A stretch of DNA of 64,000 bases from Helicobacter muridarum (GCF_000765805.2 NZ_JRPD02000003.1:122108-186107); one strand, 5' to 3'. Shown: positions 20,263 to 31,353, counted from the first letter of the stretch. Numbers and translations: made by a program. Notes: a model not told the origin generated them from the sequence alone.

Positions 20263-20901
20263 GAACGATCCTTATTGCTGTAGTATTTATCTAGTCTTAA
20301 TTAAGAGAGCAACATAAACCATTCTCAAAGCTAGACATGCTAATATTTTACAAATATTTTAAAAGATTTTTTCACGTAATGATTGATAATTTCATAAATA
20401 TAATTTTTAATAGTATTTATTGATGTTAAGGCTATATTAGTTCTATCAAAGCGTATGATTGAGTTTAATGTTAAAATGTTTGTTTAATTGCAATTTATAA
20501 CTCCAAATAAAGCTTACTTTTTATCAATTAATTACTTTATGTATATAACCTACACATTTGTTTTATTAAATATAATTAATATATTGTTTATCTCGGACTT
20601 TATAATAATAGAAATAAACAAAGTAAATAAAACATTATGATAGTTTTTAGCATTATAAGAGGCATATAAAACTTCAAGATATGGCATCATATTGTTATGA
20701 TAATATGATTAAATCATTAATAAATAAAACTTTGACTATCCTTTACTTAGAATATATTATTAAGCTTAATTTTCAAACAAACTGTTTTAATTGTAACTAT
20801 GCTGACACTAGCAATATAGAATCTAATTAGATGCTAAAATATTACATATTGCAATAGATGGTATCTAGTCAGTTGATGTGAATAAGATTCTATTCTAAAT
20901 A
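20263..20901. other. Upstream spacer of the symporter gene
   Basis: About 640 A+T-rich bases between the ends of two minus-strand genes. No coding frame, RNA gene or long repeat is apparent; the promoter for the symporter must lie here. Confidence 0.5.
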
Positions 20902-21942
<1,041 letters not shown>

Positions 21943-21998
21943 TTAAAATGCTAAAATATACTAATATGATAGCATAAAACAAAAAATTAGGGGGTGGA

Positions 21999-24761
21999 AT
22001 GATGCAAGAGAAATTTTCAAAATATGAAATTATGCGAGACATTTTGCTAGAAGTTATTGAGGAAAATAGTCCAAAGGTTAAGCAAATATTTTTATTGCTT
22101 ATTCAATCATTGAATGATAAAAACGATGATTTAAAGAAGTTAAAATCAATATTTGATGGTATTAATGATAGTGAGCAACTCATGGGTGTTATAAAAGCAT
22201 GTTCATTGCACAATATAATCCTAAATATCGATGAAGAACAGGAGCAAGCCCAGATTGCGAGCGTTTCAAGAAGTATTGCAGAGGTGTATCATAATCTAGA
22301 ATCTGAAGGTTTTGATAGATTAGATTGTGACAGGGTGCTAGAATCAATTCGGTTTTATCCTGTCTTTACTGCCCATCCAACAGAATCAAGGAGGCGCACA
22401 TTCCTTGAAGCACACCAAGAAATCACCACAGAGTTGGAAAAGATTGAACAATTCTCTAATGCCCCTAGCTCATTTATAAATAAAGAAAGAGAAATTAGAC
22501 AAAGCCAAGATAATATTAAGTATCGCTTGCATTTATTATGGAATAGTCATTTAGTGCGCAGTGAAAAATTAGAGGTAATATTTGAGCTTGATAATTTACT
22601 TTATATCGTAGAAAATAGTATCTTACCTAGCGCATTGCGTGTTCTAAATCAAGTTTCAAATCGACTAAATAAGCCGTTAAAAATATCTCCAATTAAGTTA
22701 GGAAGTTGGATAGGCGGAGATAGAGATGGTAATCCATTTGTAACAAATGAAATGATGACTCGCGTAATGAAAATACAACATGAACTAATTATTAATACCT
22801 ACATTGAACGGATAAATAAGTTAATAAGAGAGTTATCAATATCAGTAGATTTCTGCCAGCCTAGCAATGAATTACAAAAATCCTTGCAAAAAGAAAAAGC
22901 TTATTTAAATCAAACTTCTCTAAAACTACATGAAAGAGAGCCATTTAGAGCGAAGTTAAATATAATCAAACTAAAGCTACAAAATCGCTTGCTAAAGGTG
23001 AATTCCATTAATGATATAGATTTCACATATCGCAATCCAAAAGAATTGTTAGATGACATTGATATGCTTATTGATTCGCTTGATTCAATCTCATCAACAA
23101 GACTTAGGAGTTTACGTAATCTAGTGTTACTTGGAGGATTTCACTTAATGCAGCTTGATTTTCGTGAGCATAGAGATATGTATCTTAGTGCCGTATCAGA
23201 AATGCTATGTCTGCTTGGGTATACAGATAGCGATTTCTTACATAGGCATGAGTCAAAAAAGATTGAGATACTTAATAAAGTGTTAAGTGAAGCGCCAATT
23301 AATTTAAATGGGATTCTTTGGGATGTAAGCTCTCAAACAAGGCATACATTGAATGCGTTTTTGAGAGTTTTATGGGCAAAGAATGCTATTAGTAAGGACG
23401 TGTTGAAAAGTTTTATTGTTTCTATGACTACGACCGCAAGTGATTTATTGGCTGTGTTATATCTTGCATACTGTAGTGGATTGTGGCAGAGAGGTAAAGT
23501 AAAGGTGCTTGACAATGGGCAAACAGTAATAAAAGAGGGCAAATCTGGAATTTTCATTACGCCGCTGTTTGAGACTATTGATGATTTGGAGAATGCAGAG
23601 GAAATCTTAGAGACTTTAACTAAGAATGAGCACTATAAACAATATTTGCAAGATTCAGGCAATGCGCAACAAATTATGATTGGTTATTCGGATTCTAGCA
23701 AAGATGGCGGTATCTTTGCATCGAACTATTCACTATACAAGGCTATATCAAATCTTGTAAGATTGGAATCTAGACTTGGCATTCATTTTATGTTATTTCA
23801 TGGTAAAGGAGGTAGCATTAGTCGTGGTGGTGGTCGGCTTGAGAATGCTCTTTTGGCATTTCCAACAGGTAGCATAGGCACAACCCTTAAAACAACAGAG
23901 CAAGGTGAGATTATTTCATCTCGCTATTTGAATCCTAGAATAGCCATTAGGAGTTTCGCGCTTACATTGGCTAGCTTACTAAATAAGGCTGTGCATGATA
24001 ATTTTTGCACGACTGATATTAAAGACATAGATATGGATACATATAACTCAAAGCAATTGTATTGTCAGAGAGATCCGTTTCTTCCAAGGTTAGAAGAGCT
24101 ATCTAGGATTTCATATCGTGCTTATAGAGATCTGGTCTATGAAACCCCAAATTTTGTAGAATATTTTAAAAATGCCACGCCTATAGAATTCATACAGAAT
24201 CTAAATTTAGGTTCTCGTCCAAGTAAGCGAAAAGATACTCAGAGGGTTGAAGATTTAAGAGCTATTCCTTGGGTGTTTTCTTGGACGCAAAATCGCTCTA
24301 TTATCCCTGCTTGGTATGGGCTTGGTAGTGCGCTTAGTGGCTTAGCTGATAAACAATTATTACAAGGTTGCTATGCTGAATCTATATTCTTTAAAACTAC
24401 CATTGATAATATAGCCCAAGGATTTATAAATGTAGATATGGAAATAGCTGAATGTTATAATGAATTTGTAGGCGAGTTAGGATTGAGGAAAAGCGTATGG
24501 AGCAAGATTTACAATGAATATCAAAAAACACTTGAATGGTTACTCATTGTGCGGAATGAAAATTATTTGTTAGAGGCAAATTCTAAATTAAGGGATAGGA
24601 TTCTGGCTCGTATGCCAAATGTCAAAGCTTTAAGTCTATTGCAAATTGAATTGATTAAGAGATATAAAAGTGCTCAATATAGCGACTTGAAAACTAGGCT
24701 TATAGAACAGATACATGGCACAATCATTGGTATTGCACAAGGTATTCGCAATACAGGCTGA
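21999..24761 (+). CDS. ppc: Phosphoenolpyruvate carboxylase
   Basis: Anaplerotic enzyme producing oxaloacetate from PEP and bicarbonate, filling the reductive branch that ends in fumarate respiration. All key motifs are present: TAHPTESRRR with the catalytic histidine near residue 123, GGDRDGNPFVT, GYSDSSKDGG, FHGKGGSISRGGG and the C-terminal QGIRNTG. Length 920 is typical. Two successive ATG codons are possible starts after a G-rich GGGGGTGG site. The gene is unusual in that I do not recall a ppc in H. pylori, so it may separate this species from the gastric group. Confidence 0.94.
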   Translation: MMQEKFSKYEIMRDILLEVIEENSPKVKQIFLLLIQSLNDKNDDLKKLKSIFDGINDSEQLMGVIKACSLHNIILNIDEEQEQAQIASVSRSIAEVYHNLESEGFDRLDCDRVLESIRFYPVFTAHPTESRRRTFLEAHQEITTELEKIEQFSNAPSSFINKEREIRQSQDNIKYRLHLLWNSHLVRSEKLEVIFELDNLLYIVENSILPSALRVLNQVSNRLNKPLKISPIKLGSWIGGDRDGNPFVTNEMMTRVMKIQHELIINTYIERINKLIRELSISVDFCQPSNELQKSLQKEKAYLNQTSLKLHEREPFRAKLNIIKLKLQNRLLKVNSINDIDFTYRNPKELLDDIDMLIDSLDSISSTRLRSLRNLVLLGGFHLMQLDFREHRDMYLSAVSEMLCLLGYTDSDFLHRHESKKIEILNKVLSEAPINLNGILWDVSSQTRHTLNAFLRVLWAKNAISKDVLKSFIVSMTTTASDLLAVLYLAYCSGLWQRGKVKVLDNGQTVIKEGKSGIFITPLFETIDDLENAEEILETLTKNEHYKQYLQDSGNAQQIMIGYSDSSKDGGIFASNYSLYKAISNLVRLESRLGIHFMLFHGKGGSISRGGGRLENALLAFPTGSIGTTLKTTEQGEIISSRYLNPRIAIRSFALTLASLLNKAVHDNFCTTDIKDIDMDTYNSKQLYCQRDPFLPRLEELSRISYRAYRDLVYETPNFVEYFKNATPIEFIQNLNLGSRPSKRKDTQRVEDLRAIPWVFSWTQNRSIIPAWYGLGSALSGLADKQLLQGCYAESIFFKTTIDNIAQGFINVDMEIAECYNEFVGELGLRKSVWSKIYNEYQKTLEWLLIVRNENYLLEANSKLRDRILARMPNVKALSLLQIELIKRYKSAQYSDLKTRLIEQIHGTIIGIAQGIRNTG

Positions 24762-25060
24762 TTTTCATCTTATTAATTAGTCTTGCTAAATCTTGGAAGC
24801 TAGATATAGTATGTGATATCTTTTTAATGTGTTAATTTGAAAAATCTATCTTTAACATGAAAAAACCTCATGATGTTAATGTTTTGTTTTGATTGTATTT
24901 TGTCTTCCTTTATCATTTAAGTGGAATAAACATATCTATTTTTAGACTCTTTGTGTTATTTCTAAGTAATTGATTGATAAGGGCAAAATGTATTTAGAAT
25001 TGCAATCCGTTATATCTATATATTCTTAATCTTTAGAAATAAATTTAAATTCTTTGATCC
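24762..25060. other. Spacer between convergent genes
   Basis: About 300 A+T-rich bases between the ends of ppc and aguB. No gene or strong G+C-rich terminator hairpin is seen. Confidence 0.45.
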
Positions 25061-26092
25061 TTAACTACTATAAATCTTTAATATATCTTGATAATGTTCA
25101 ATTCTTCTATCTCGGAAAAAGGGCCAAATATCCCGCACTGCCTTTATTCTCTCTAAATCAATTCTAGCATATAAAATTTCCTCTTTATCATTGCTAGCCT
25201 TAGCTAGTATCTCACCTTGTGGACCGCATACAAAGCTATTACCAAAGAATCTTATCCCTTGAATGGTTTTATATGAGATATTATCGTCAATATTAAATAT
25301 TGAATTCTTTCTTGACAAATCAACATTTCTATTGTTCTCGCAAGATAAATCCATCTCAAATCCAACGCGATTAATACTAGCTACTGGAATTCCATTTGCT
25401 ATAGCATGTCCTCTTTGTATTATTTCCCATGCTTCAAGCTGTCTTTTATGTTCATCTTTGCTATCACAATCAAACCAGCCAATGGCAGTTGGATAAATTA
25501 ATATATCTGCTCCACGCATGGACATTATCCTAGCTGCTTCAGGAAACCACTGATCCCAACAAATAAGCACGCCTAACCTACCCACACTAGTATTAATAGG
25601 CTCAAAACCTAAATCTCCTGGTGTAAAGTAAAATTTCTCGTAAAATTGCGGATCATCTGGAATGTGCATTTTGCGATATTTGCCAGCAATACTTCCATCT
25701 CTTTCAAAAACTACAGCTGTATTATGATAAATTCCTCGCGCTCTTTTCTCAAATAGCGATGTAACTAGGACTACATCATATTCCTTAGCTACTTTTGAAA
25801 AAAAATCCACATTCTCCTCAAAGCTATTAGCAAATTCAATATATTTTGTCTCTTCGCTTTGGCAGAAGTATTGAGTTGTATGTAGCTCTTGTAGTAGCAC
25901 TAGTTTAGCGTTTTTGCTAGCCTCTTCTATGTGAGTCTTTGTCTTTTCCTTCATTCTTTGCATATTGCGTATGTGAAAAGATTCCAATTCTCCATTTATA
26001 TTTGGGCTAAAGTATAGTTCATCAAATACAAACTGCTCTTGAATTAACGCGATATCTAGATAGTTATATAATCCCATATTATTCTTCATCAT
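25061..26092 (-). CDS. aguB: N-carbamoylputrescine amidase (nitrilase superfamily)
   Basis: A carbon-nitrogen hydrolase that splits N-carbamoylputrescine to putrescine, CO2 and ammonia in the agmatine route. The Glu-Lys-Cys triad is visible: E in LLQELHTTQYFC, K in GKYRKMHIPDDPQFYEKFYF near residue 140, and C in LGVLICWDQWFPEAARI near residue 177. The ELHTTQYF and CWDQWFPE segments are typical of AguB among the nitrilases. Length 343 exceeds the usual 290 or so; an insertion rich in Asn and Ser lies around the ENNRNVDLSRKNS segment. The first ATG overlaps the end of a small acidic gene by 14 bases, so the two are probably translated from one message. Confidence 0.87.
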   Translation of the reverse strand: MMKNNMGLYNYLDIALIQEQFVFDELYFSPNINGELESFHIRNMQRMKEKTKTHIEEASKNAKLVLLQELHTTQYFCQSEETKYIEFANSFEENVDFFSKVAKEYDVVLVTSLFEKRARGIYHNTAVVFERDGSIAGKYRKMHIPDDPQFYEKFYFTPGDLGFEPINTSVGRLGVLICWDQWFPEAARIMSMRGADILIYPTAIGWFDCDSKDEHKRQLEAWEIIQRGHAIANGIPVASINRVGFEMDLSCENNRNVDLSRKNSIFNIDDNISYKTIQGIRFFGNSFVCGPQGEILAKASNDKEEILYARIDLERIKAVRDIWPFFRDRRIEHYQDILKIYSS

Positions 26093-26261
26093 AGTCTATA
26101 TCTGGGTTTTCATAGTCATCATCATCGTATTGGCTAGAGTATCTTATACTTGAATCTTCATCATAGTCATAATCATCGCTATTGTCTTCAGTAGAATCGT
26201 CATAATTATAAGAAAATTCATCATCAAGCATTTCGTAATTATCATCATCATTTATTGACAT
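26079..26261 (-). CDS. Small, extremely acidic Asp/Tyr/Ser-rich protein
   Basis: A 60-residue product dominated by Asp, Glu, Tyr and Ser, with runs such as YNYDDSTEDNSDDYDYDED. A clear GGAG ribosome site seven bases before ATG, and a 14-base overlap with aguB, support real translation. It has no membrane segment or cysteine. Such acidic tails can mimic DNA or RNA or bind metal ions, but no function can be assigned. It is upstream in the aguB transcript. Confidence 0.6.
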   Translation of the reverse strand: MSINDDDNYEMLDDEFSYNYDDSTEDNSDDYDYDEDSSIRYSSQYDDDDYENPDIDYDEE

Positions 26262-26380
26262 ACTATCTCCTCGAATTTAATGAAGTTTAATATAAATTAT
26301 AACTTGATAATTAGGAAAAAAATATAATTACTTTTGATTTTTGCATGCTATTTTTTGCATTATATTCTTATATAAAGTTA

Positions 26381-26394
26381 GGAATTATTTTTGC
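26381..26394 (+). promoter_or_regulatory. Possible sigma-54 promoter (GG-N10-GC)
   Basis: GG at 26381-26382 and GC at 26393-26394 are spaced by ten bases, with TTGC at the -12 element. This matches the core of RpoN promoters and lies about 40 bases before the ATG at 26433. The -24 element is otherwise poor (no TGGCAC). A matching activator, FlgR, is encoded in this window. Chance occurrence is possible. Confidence 0.4.
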
Positions 26395-26432
26395 TTATGA
26401 ACTTATAATATCTAAAGTTTTAAGGGATATGC

Positions 26433-26921
26433 ATGATTGATATACAAGGTTCATTAAGTAATAATAATTTAGGATTGTATAATAAACAAACGCATTATAT
26501 AAAAAGAGGAGTTATTGCACAAAATAATAGCGCGGCGAAGATGAATGAAGAAGTTTCTACATCTTCTCAATCCAAAAGAGAGACATATGGGCTTGCTATC
26601 TTGGAGCTTATGAGTGATCAGGAGTATCAAGCTTGGCTTCGTGCTACTGCTGGTATGAGTGAAGCTGAAAAGATGTTGGCAGTCCAAAAGCTTTATCCGC
26701 TAGCAGATATTGAGAAACTAAAATCTAAGAAATTAGCCCTTGCTGAAAATAGTTTGGTTCAGCAAGAACGTGCCAATAGAGAGAATAAGGCTGTGCAACC
26801 ATTTATTATTAATGCTAATAAACTTAATGGTATGAAGGTTTTTAATGCCAATTCAGATTTTGTTCAGCGATATAAAAATGCTCTTGAAAATATTTCTATA
26901 GAAGTTGCTTTGAATGGATAA
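26433..26921 (+). CDS. Uncharacterised soluble protein
   Basis: A 162-residue hydrophilic protein with a good AAGGGAT site before its ATG. The N-terminal 50 residues are Asn/Ser-rich and probably disordered. Residues of about 50-90 form a likely helical module (ETYGLAILELMSDQEYQAWL, then AGMSEAEKMLAVQKLYP), and Lys/Ala-rich helix follows. No signal peptide or transmembrane segment is seen. The disordered head and helical tail recall flagellar chaperone or regulator proteins, and the possible RpoN promoter would agree, but I do not recognise the family and do not assign a function. Confidence 0.6.
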   Translation: MIDIQGSLSNNNLGLYNKQTHYIKRGVIAQNNSAAKMNEEVSTSSQSKRETYGLAILELMSDQEYQAWLRATAGMSEAEKMLAVQKLYPLADIEKLKSKKLALAENSLVQQERANRENKAVQPFIINANKLNGMKVFNANSDFVQRYKNALENISIEVALNG

Positions 26922-27032
26922 TTTGGATATATTAAATATAGATAAGCCATATATAAAAAAAGTAGATTCTAGTAAGTATATTCAAAAAATAATTGTCTAG
27001 TCAAATACATCGAACAAGTCTTAGGGAAAAGC

Positions 27033-28587
27033 ATGAATACACAAACAAATATAGAATCTAGCATAGATAAGACATCATATAATGCCAAAAGAATAGGGAT
27101 AGTCGTCCCAATATATAATGTAGAAAAATATCTCAATGAATGTTTAGAATCTGTAAAAAATCAAACATATACAAACTTTCAAGCAATTCTAGTTGATGAT
27201 GGCTCAATTGATTCTAGCTGTGATATTGCAATGCAATATATAAAACTTGATTCTCGCTTCACTTTGATAAAAAAGCCAAATGCAGGATTGTCTAGTGCTA
27301 GAAATGTAGGAATAGAATATCTTAAAAATAACTATACATATAGTTTTGATTACTCTAAGTCCCTTTTTGATTCTAAAATAACAAAAACACCTAACACATC
27401 TAGCAATACAATCAAACAGAAATCTGTAAATATGAACAATAATGCAAGAAACTACTTAATTAATGATGTTGCTAATTATGTAGGCTCTAATGAAAATAAT
27501 GAGGTTAATGACACTAGCGCAAATACTGTGGGGGGGGGGGGGGGGGCAAACCTCTATAATTCAAATAGATTCTTCAAACTTCTCTAAATCTTTACTTTGT
27601 TTTAAAGTCCAAAACTCAAATCCCTATAATATATCCCATATCTATATGCTAGATACAAATCCTAATGTGCAAATGTTAGAATCAAATGATTCTAACACAA
27701 ACCTCGCTATTAATATACAGCCAATAGATTATATTATTTTCTTAGATTCTGATGATTATTGGAAAGAGGATTTACTTCAAAAATGTTTACAATATTCTAA
27801 TCATGAAATAGTTTGGTTTGATTATAAAATGTTTTGTGATGGTGTAGATATGGAGGAAAAAGTTAAAAAAATACAAACATGGCTTCAATCGTATGGATTT
27901 ACAAAGAATCAAGAAATCTCACCCCTAGATTGGTCTAGAAATGCAAGCAAAGCTAATGGTTTTGCTTCTGTTTGGAATGTTTTTATTGATTTTTCATTTC
28001 TATCTAGGATAAATCTAAAATTTCTTGATTGGGTTATATATGAGGATAGATTATTTGGGGTTTTGCTTTTTATGCAAGCTAAATCTATATTTGTATTATA
28101 TGAAAAACTCCATTGCTATAGAATTCGTCCAAATAGTCTTGCAGGCTATAAACAGAACTATAATAAAGATGACTTCTCGCCATATATACATAACATTTAT
28201 GAAGCCTTTGATGAAGATGGAAAAACCACAAAAGCATATCATGCTCTAAGTAGCTGGATTCTAATGGGAGAGAGATTATGTAAATTTTTGCAAGATAATG
28301 AGAAAGATACAGATGATAATTTCAAAGAAATACTAGAAAATATCAAGAAATTTATCTTGCCAGAATATTGCAATGGTGCTAGAGGCTTTTCAGATTTTAC
28401 AAAAGACCCATTGAATATTACTAATCATTTATTATTGGCTATGCGCTATGTCCCTAATTATTTTAACAAATATGAGAGGATAAAAATTACTCGACCTATT
28501 TTCTATCGCTTTATAATAAAGCCATATTATGCAATTACAATGATAGAGAGAAATTTGCGTAAGCTTATAAAAGGTATTGGTAAATGA
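27033..28587 (+). CDS. Phase-variable family 2 glycosyltransferase, currently out of frame
   Basis: The frame from 27033 encodes a GT-A fold start, GIVVPIYNVEKYLNECLESV, then ILVDDGSIDSS and KPNAGLSSARNVGIEYLK. It runs into 17 G at 27530-27546 and stops at 27587. The remainder, with the metal-binding DYIIFLDSDDYW, the acceptor region and a basic C-terminus, continues in the next frame to 28587. Removing one G (G16) or adding two would join them, so this copy is OFF. Between GIEYLK and DYIIFLDSDD, usually about ten residues apart, lie about 125 Asn/Ser/Thr-rich residues that contain the tract. The product would add a sugar to LPS, capsule or a glycoprotein. A ribosome site AGGGA precedes ATG. 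Confidence 0.85.
27530..27546 (+). repeat. Poly-G tract, G17, in family 2 glycosyltransferase
   Basis: The longest homopolymer in the window. In this length state the two halves of the glycosyltransferase are in different frames; G16 restores one frame. Confidence 0.92.
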
Positions 28588-28739
28588 TTAGAGTAAAAAA
28601 AATTAGAAAAGAAATAATCTAGGCTTTATCTATTGCATTTGATAAAGAAACTTACTTTTCAATAATATTAAGTATGAAATATTTAATCAATTTATAATAA
28701 CAAGGCTTGATATGTATTTATATACAATCTAGAGACTAA

Positions 28740-29246
28740 TCAATGCTTACTAAATTGTTGTTGTAGCCACATTTTAAATTTTGTCGAGATGTATTTATGC
28801 GGTTTATTTAGTTTAGATTCTAACTTTGCAAGCCTTGAATCCATTTGGCGCATTCTGTCTGCTATAGAATCTAATACAGCCTTATTTGCTGTGATTGCTT
28901 GGGATTGTATATTATACATTTCTGTAAACTCATCTAAAAATCCATGAGTTTGCATAGCCATATTCCACCATTCATCACTATAAGGATATTTTTGCAGCTT
29001 TAAGTCCTGTGTTATGGCATATGTAGTTCGCCATGGCTTTGATGGACCATTGAAATGAGCTATTTTTAAATTATCTATTACATGCCGCATATTTTCATCA
29101 TGTAAAGAGTCTATACATTGATATATTAGCAATCCATACTCTGGAGGTAATTTAACTATATTTGAGTTAATAACTGCATTTAGGGCATCTTGATCTGGAA
29201 ATTGTGCTTTATAGTGTCTTAGAAAGTTTAGGTATTTTATACAGAA
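28740..29246 (-). pseudogene. C-terminal remnant of a family 8 glycosyltransferase
   Basis: The open frame before the first ATG carries FPDQDALNAVINSNIVKLPP, the DQD-A-N segment of family 8 (LgtC/RfaJ-like) transferases. The coding part then has IAHFNGPSKPWRT with the C-terminal metal-binding histidine and lysine of the family, and DEWWNMAM. A helical tail ends the product. The N-terminal half with the sugar-nucleotide DxD is missing and a stop lies just upstream. It is therefore a truncated gene, adjacent to the family 2 gene and probably part of an old LPS locus. Confidence 0.75.
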
Positions 29247-29623
29247 TTACAGGCAAAAAAGAAATATAAGAAACACTAAATAAATATTCTAAACCACAGC
29301 ATAAACAAGCAGATAATATTTAGGTATGACAAAAAATATTCAATAGCCACAAATCTTAAGCAAGGAAGTAAAAGAAACAAGAAAAGCCTTTGACTACAAG
29401 TGGTCTAGTTTTGAAGAAATTGGCTTAAATCTTTAGCATACTGGCTACATGATAGCTACTAAGAAGTTAAATATAGTCCAATAGATGTTTTTACATTTAT
29501 TTTCTTAATTGCAATAAAATAGTAACGCATAAAATAAATGAGCTTTTATGATTCTACATAAAAGTGCAAAAAGGACTATTTATAAAGGTTTAAGCTATAT
29601 AAATAATACCATTAAGTTTTTGC
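29247..29623. other. Spacer with a possible methyltransferase scrap
   Basis: No gene. On the plus strand at about 29355-29436 a short frame reads SKEVKETRKAFDYKWSSFEE, which resembles the opening of some class I SAM-dependent methyltransferases found in polysaccharide loci. It is too short to be sure. The rest is A+T-rich. Confidence 0.35.
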
Positions 29624-31279
29624 TTACCACTGCAATTTCCCTGTGCGGTTTGGTTTTTTTAATATCTGTTCAACATTGTTCATATCTTTAATACTTAAAG
29701 TTTCTCCATAAAGATTACAAATGCCATTTAGAGCATTGTAGATTTCTTTATCGTTATTGTTTGTATATGCTAATTGATAATCCTTAAATGAAGATTCTAT
29801 AACTATTAATCTTTCTCTATGTGTTTTCTTAATAAGCTGTTCTAATTGCTCTCTACTATCCATTAATATAGGCAATTTCTCTGCAACTAAGTTTGCTATC
29901 TCTTCTGCCCTTAACTTTGCTTTATCCCTTGCTGCAAATACGCTAAAGAGAGAATCTATAACCATGTCTATGCTTCTGCTTGTAATTACAACTGCAAATG
30001 AGGATGCTACAATGGCTAACACAGGAGCGATAAAGGGTGCAAGTGGACCCATGATTCCTAGTAATGCGACTTTTAATTGCTTTTCTAAACCTATCGTGCC
30101 AACAACCCAAGCTGCTGAAAAGAGAGATTTTAAGATTGTTTTTACAAGTGTTCTAAAATCTTTAATTTCACCCTTTATATAAGAATAGATTCCATTATAA
30201 ATGGATTTTGCAGCAGTTCGTAAGTTATCCCAAATCAGTTTTAAACTATTGGCTACACTTTTAAAAATCTGCCCTACAATCCCAATTACTATATCAGTAG
30301 CACCAAACCCAGCACCCCTTGTAAAATTGCTTTGAAAGACTTCTTTTACTTTTTGCAATAACCGTTTGATTCTAGTCATAACAGAAGTTTCAGAATCTAT
30401 GCTACCGCTAAACATATCTTTTACTTCCCAGATGATTCCATTTGCCAGTGTTGATAATGTAACTACAATCGCATCACTGAAGCCTGCTTGAACTATATGT
30501 CCGCCTGCTGCTATGCTTTGCGTTAGCACGGCGGTTGAGCGTGGGTTTTCAGCCATAAGGCGATTACAAGTGTTGTTAGCATTTAGCTTTTCTAGGGCAA
30601 TTTTTGCTTTTTGCGCTTTTGACACTTTTTTTTCATCGTTTGGATTTTGCTCCCCTTTTGCAATCATTTCTTCTAATTTTTCTTTATGTTTTTTATATTC
30701 ATTAAAAGGCACTCTAAGTTCATCTGGGGATGTGTCTCCGTATAAATACTTATCCGTTAGCAATCCGTTTGTGTTCTTGATAACCTTAAGCTGGGCGGTT
30801 TTTATCACATTGCCATTTTTATCAAGGGTTACTGTGTCTGTGGTCCCGTGATTTGTTTTTGCTAGATCACCAATTTTATTAAAGTCAATATTTTTTAAGT
30901 CATCGCCATGATTCGCTATGATATGCTCTACTTTTGCCCTTTTTGTATCTTTGAGATTCTCTATTTTTTTGCCACTCGCAAGTATTTCACTCGTTTTTTT
31001 AATATCTGCTAGAGTATCTGTTCTATAGGTTTTATTACCACTATTAAAAAGAGAATCTTCTATATTTTTCATACCTACATCAAGCTCTTCAAATGCATTT
31101 CCATAATACTTATCATTTTTTTTGTGTTGATTATACGTCTTATTGACATCAAGTGTCATTTGTACACTTGAACCATAAGCTTTATAAGTATTTAGGCTAA
31201 AGATATTTAATCCAAAGCGCGCCAAAGTCTGTGTGCCGATTTCTTCAATTACTTCTTCATAAAGTGCTTTTTGTGTCAT
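29624..31279 (-). CDS. Uncharacterised 551-residue membrane protein, last gene of cassette
   Basis: AAGGAT precedes the ATG. Residues 1-240 are soluble and charged, with conserved-looking features such as YYGNAFEELDVGMKNIED and KDTKRAKVEHIIANHGDDLK. Weakly hydrophobic stretches lie at about 258-290 and 320-350. A strong hydrophobic block follows at about 385-446 (AAWVVGTIGLEKQLKVALLG, GPLAPFIAPVLAIVASSFAV). The C-terminal 100 residues are soluble and helical. There is no signal peptide, so the N-terminal half is probably cytoplasmic. I recall similar hypothetical proteins beside Gly/Ala-rich membrane proteins but no function. A pore-forming or membrane-remodelling role is only a guess. Confidence 0.6.
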   Translation of the reverse strand: MTQKALYEEVIEEIGTQTLARFGLNIFSLNTYKAYGSSVQMTLDVNKTYNQHKKNDKYYGNAFEELDVGMKNIEDSLFNSGNKTYRTDTLADIKKTSEILASGKKIENLKDTKRAKVEHIIANHGDDLKNIDFNKIGDLAKTNHGTTDTVTLDKNGNVIKTAQLKVIKNTNGLLTDKYLYGDTSPDELRVPFNEYKKHKEKLEEMIAKGEQNPNDEKKVSKAQKAKIALEKLNANNTCNRLMAENPRSTAVLTQSIAAGGHIVQAGFSDAIVVTLSTLANGIIWEVKDMFSGSIDSETSVMTRIKRLLQKVKEVFQSNFTRGAGFGATDIVIGIVGQIFKSVANSLKLIWDNLRTAAKSIYNGIYSYIKGEIKDFRTLVKTILKSLFSAAWVVGTIGLEKQLKVALLGIMGPLAPFIAPVLAIVASSFAVVITSRSIDMVIDSLFSVFAARDKAKLRAEEIANLVAEKLPILMDSREQLEQLIKKTHRERLIVIESSFKDYQLAYTNNNDKEIYNALNGICNLYGETLSIKDMNNVEQILKKPNRTGKLQW

Positions 31280-31353
31280 ATTTATCCTTTTTATAAGTAA
31301 ACATAGCGCATATTTTTGCGATAAGCTTTTGTGACATTTTTATAAGGCTATGG

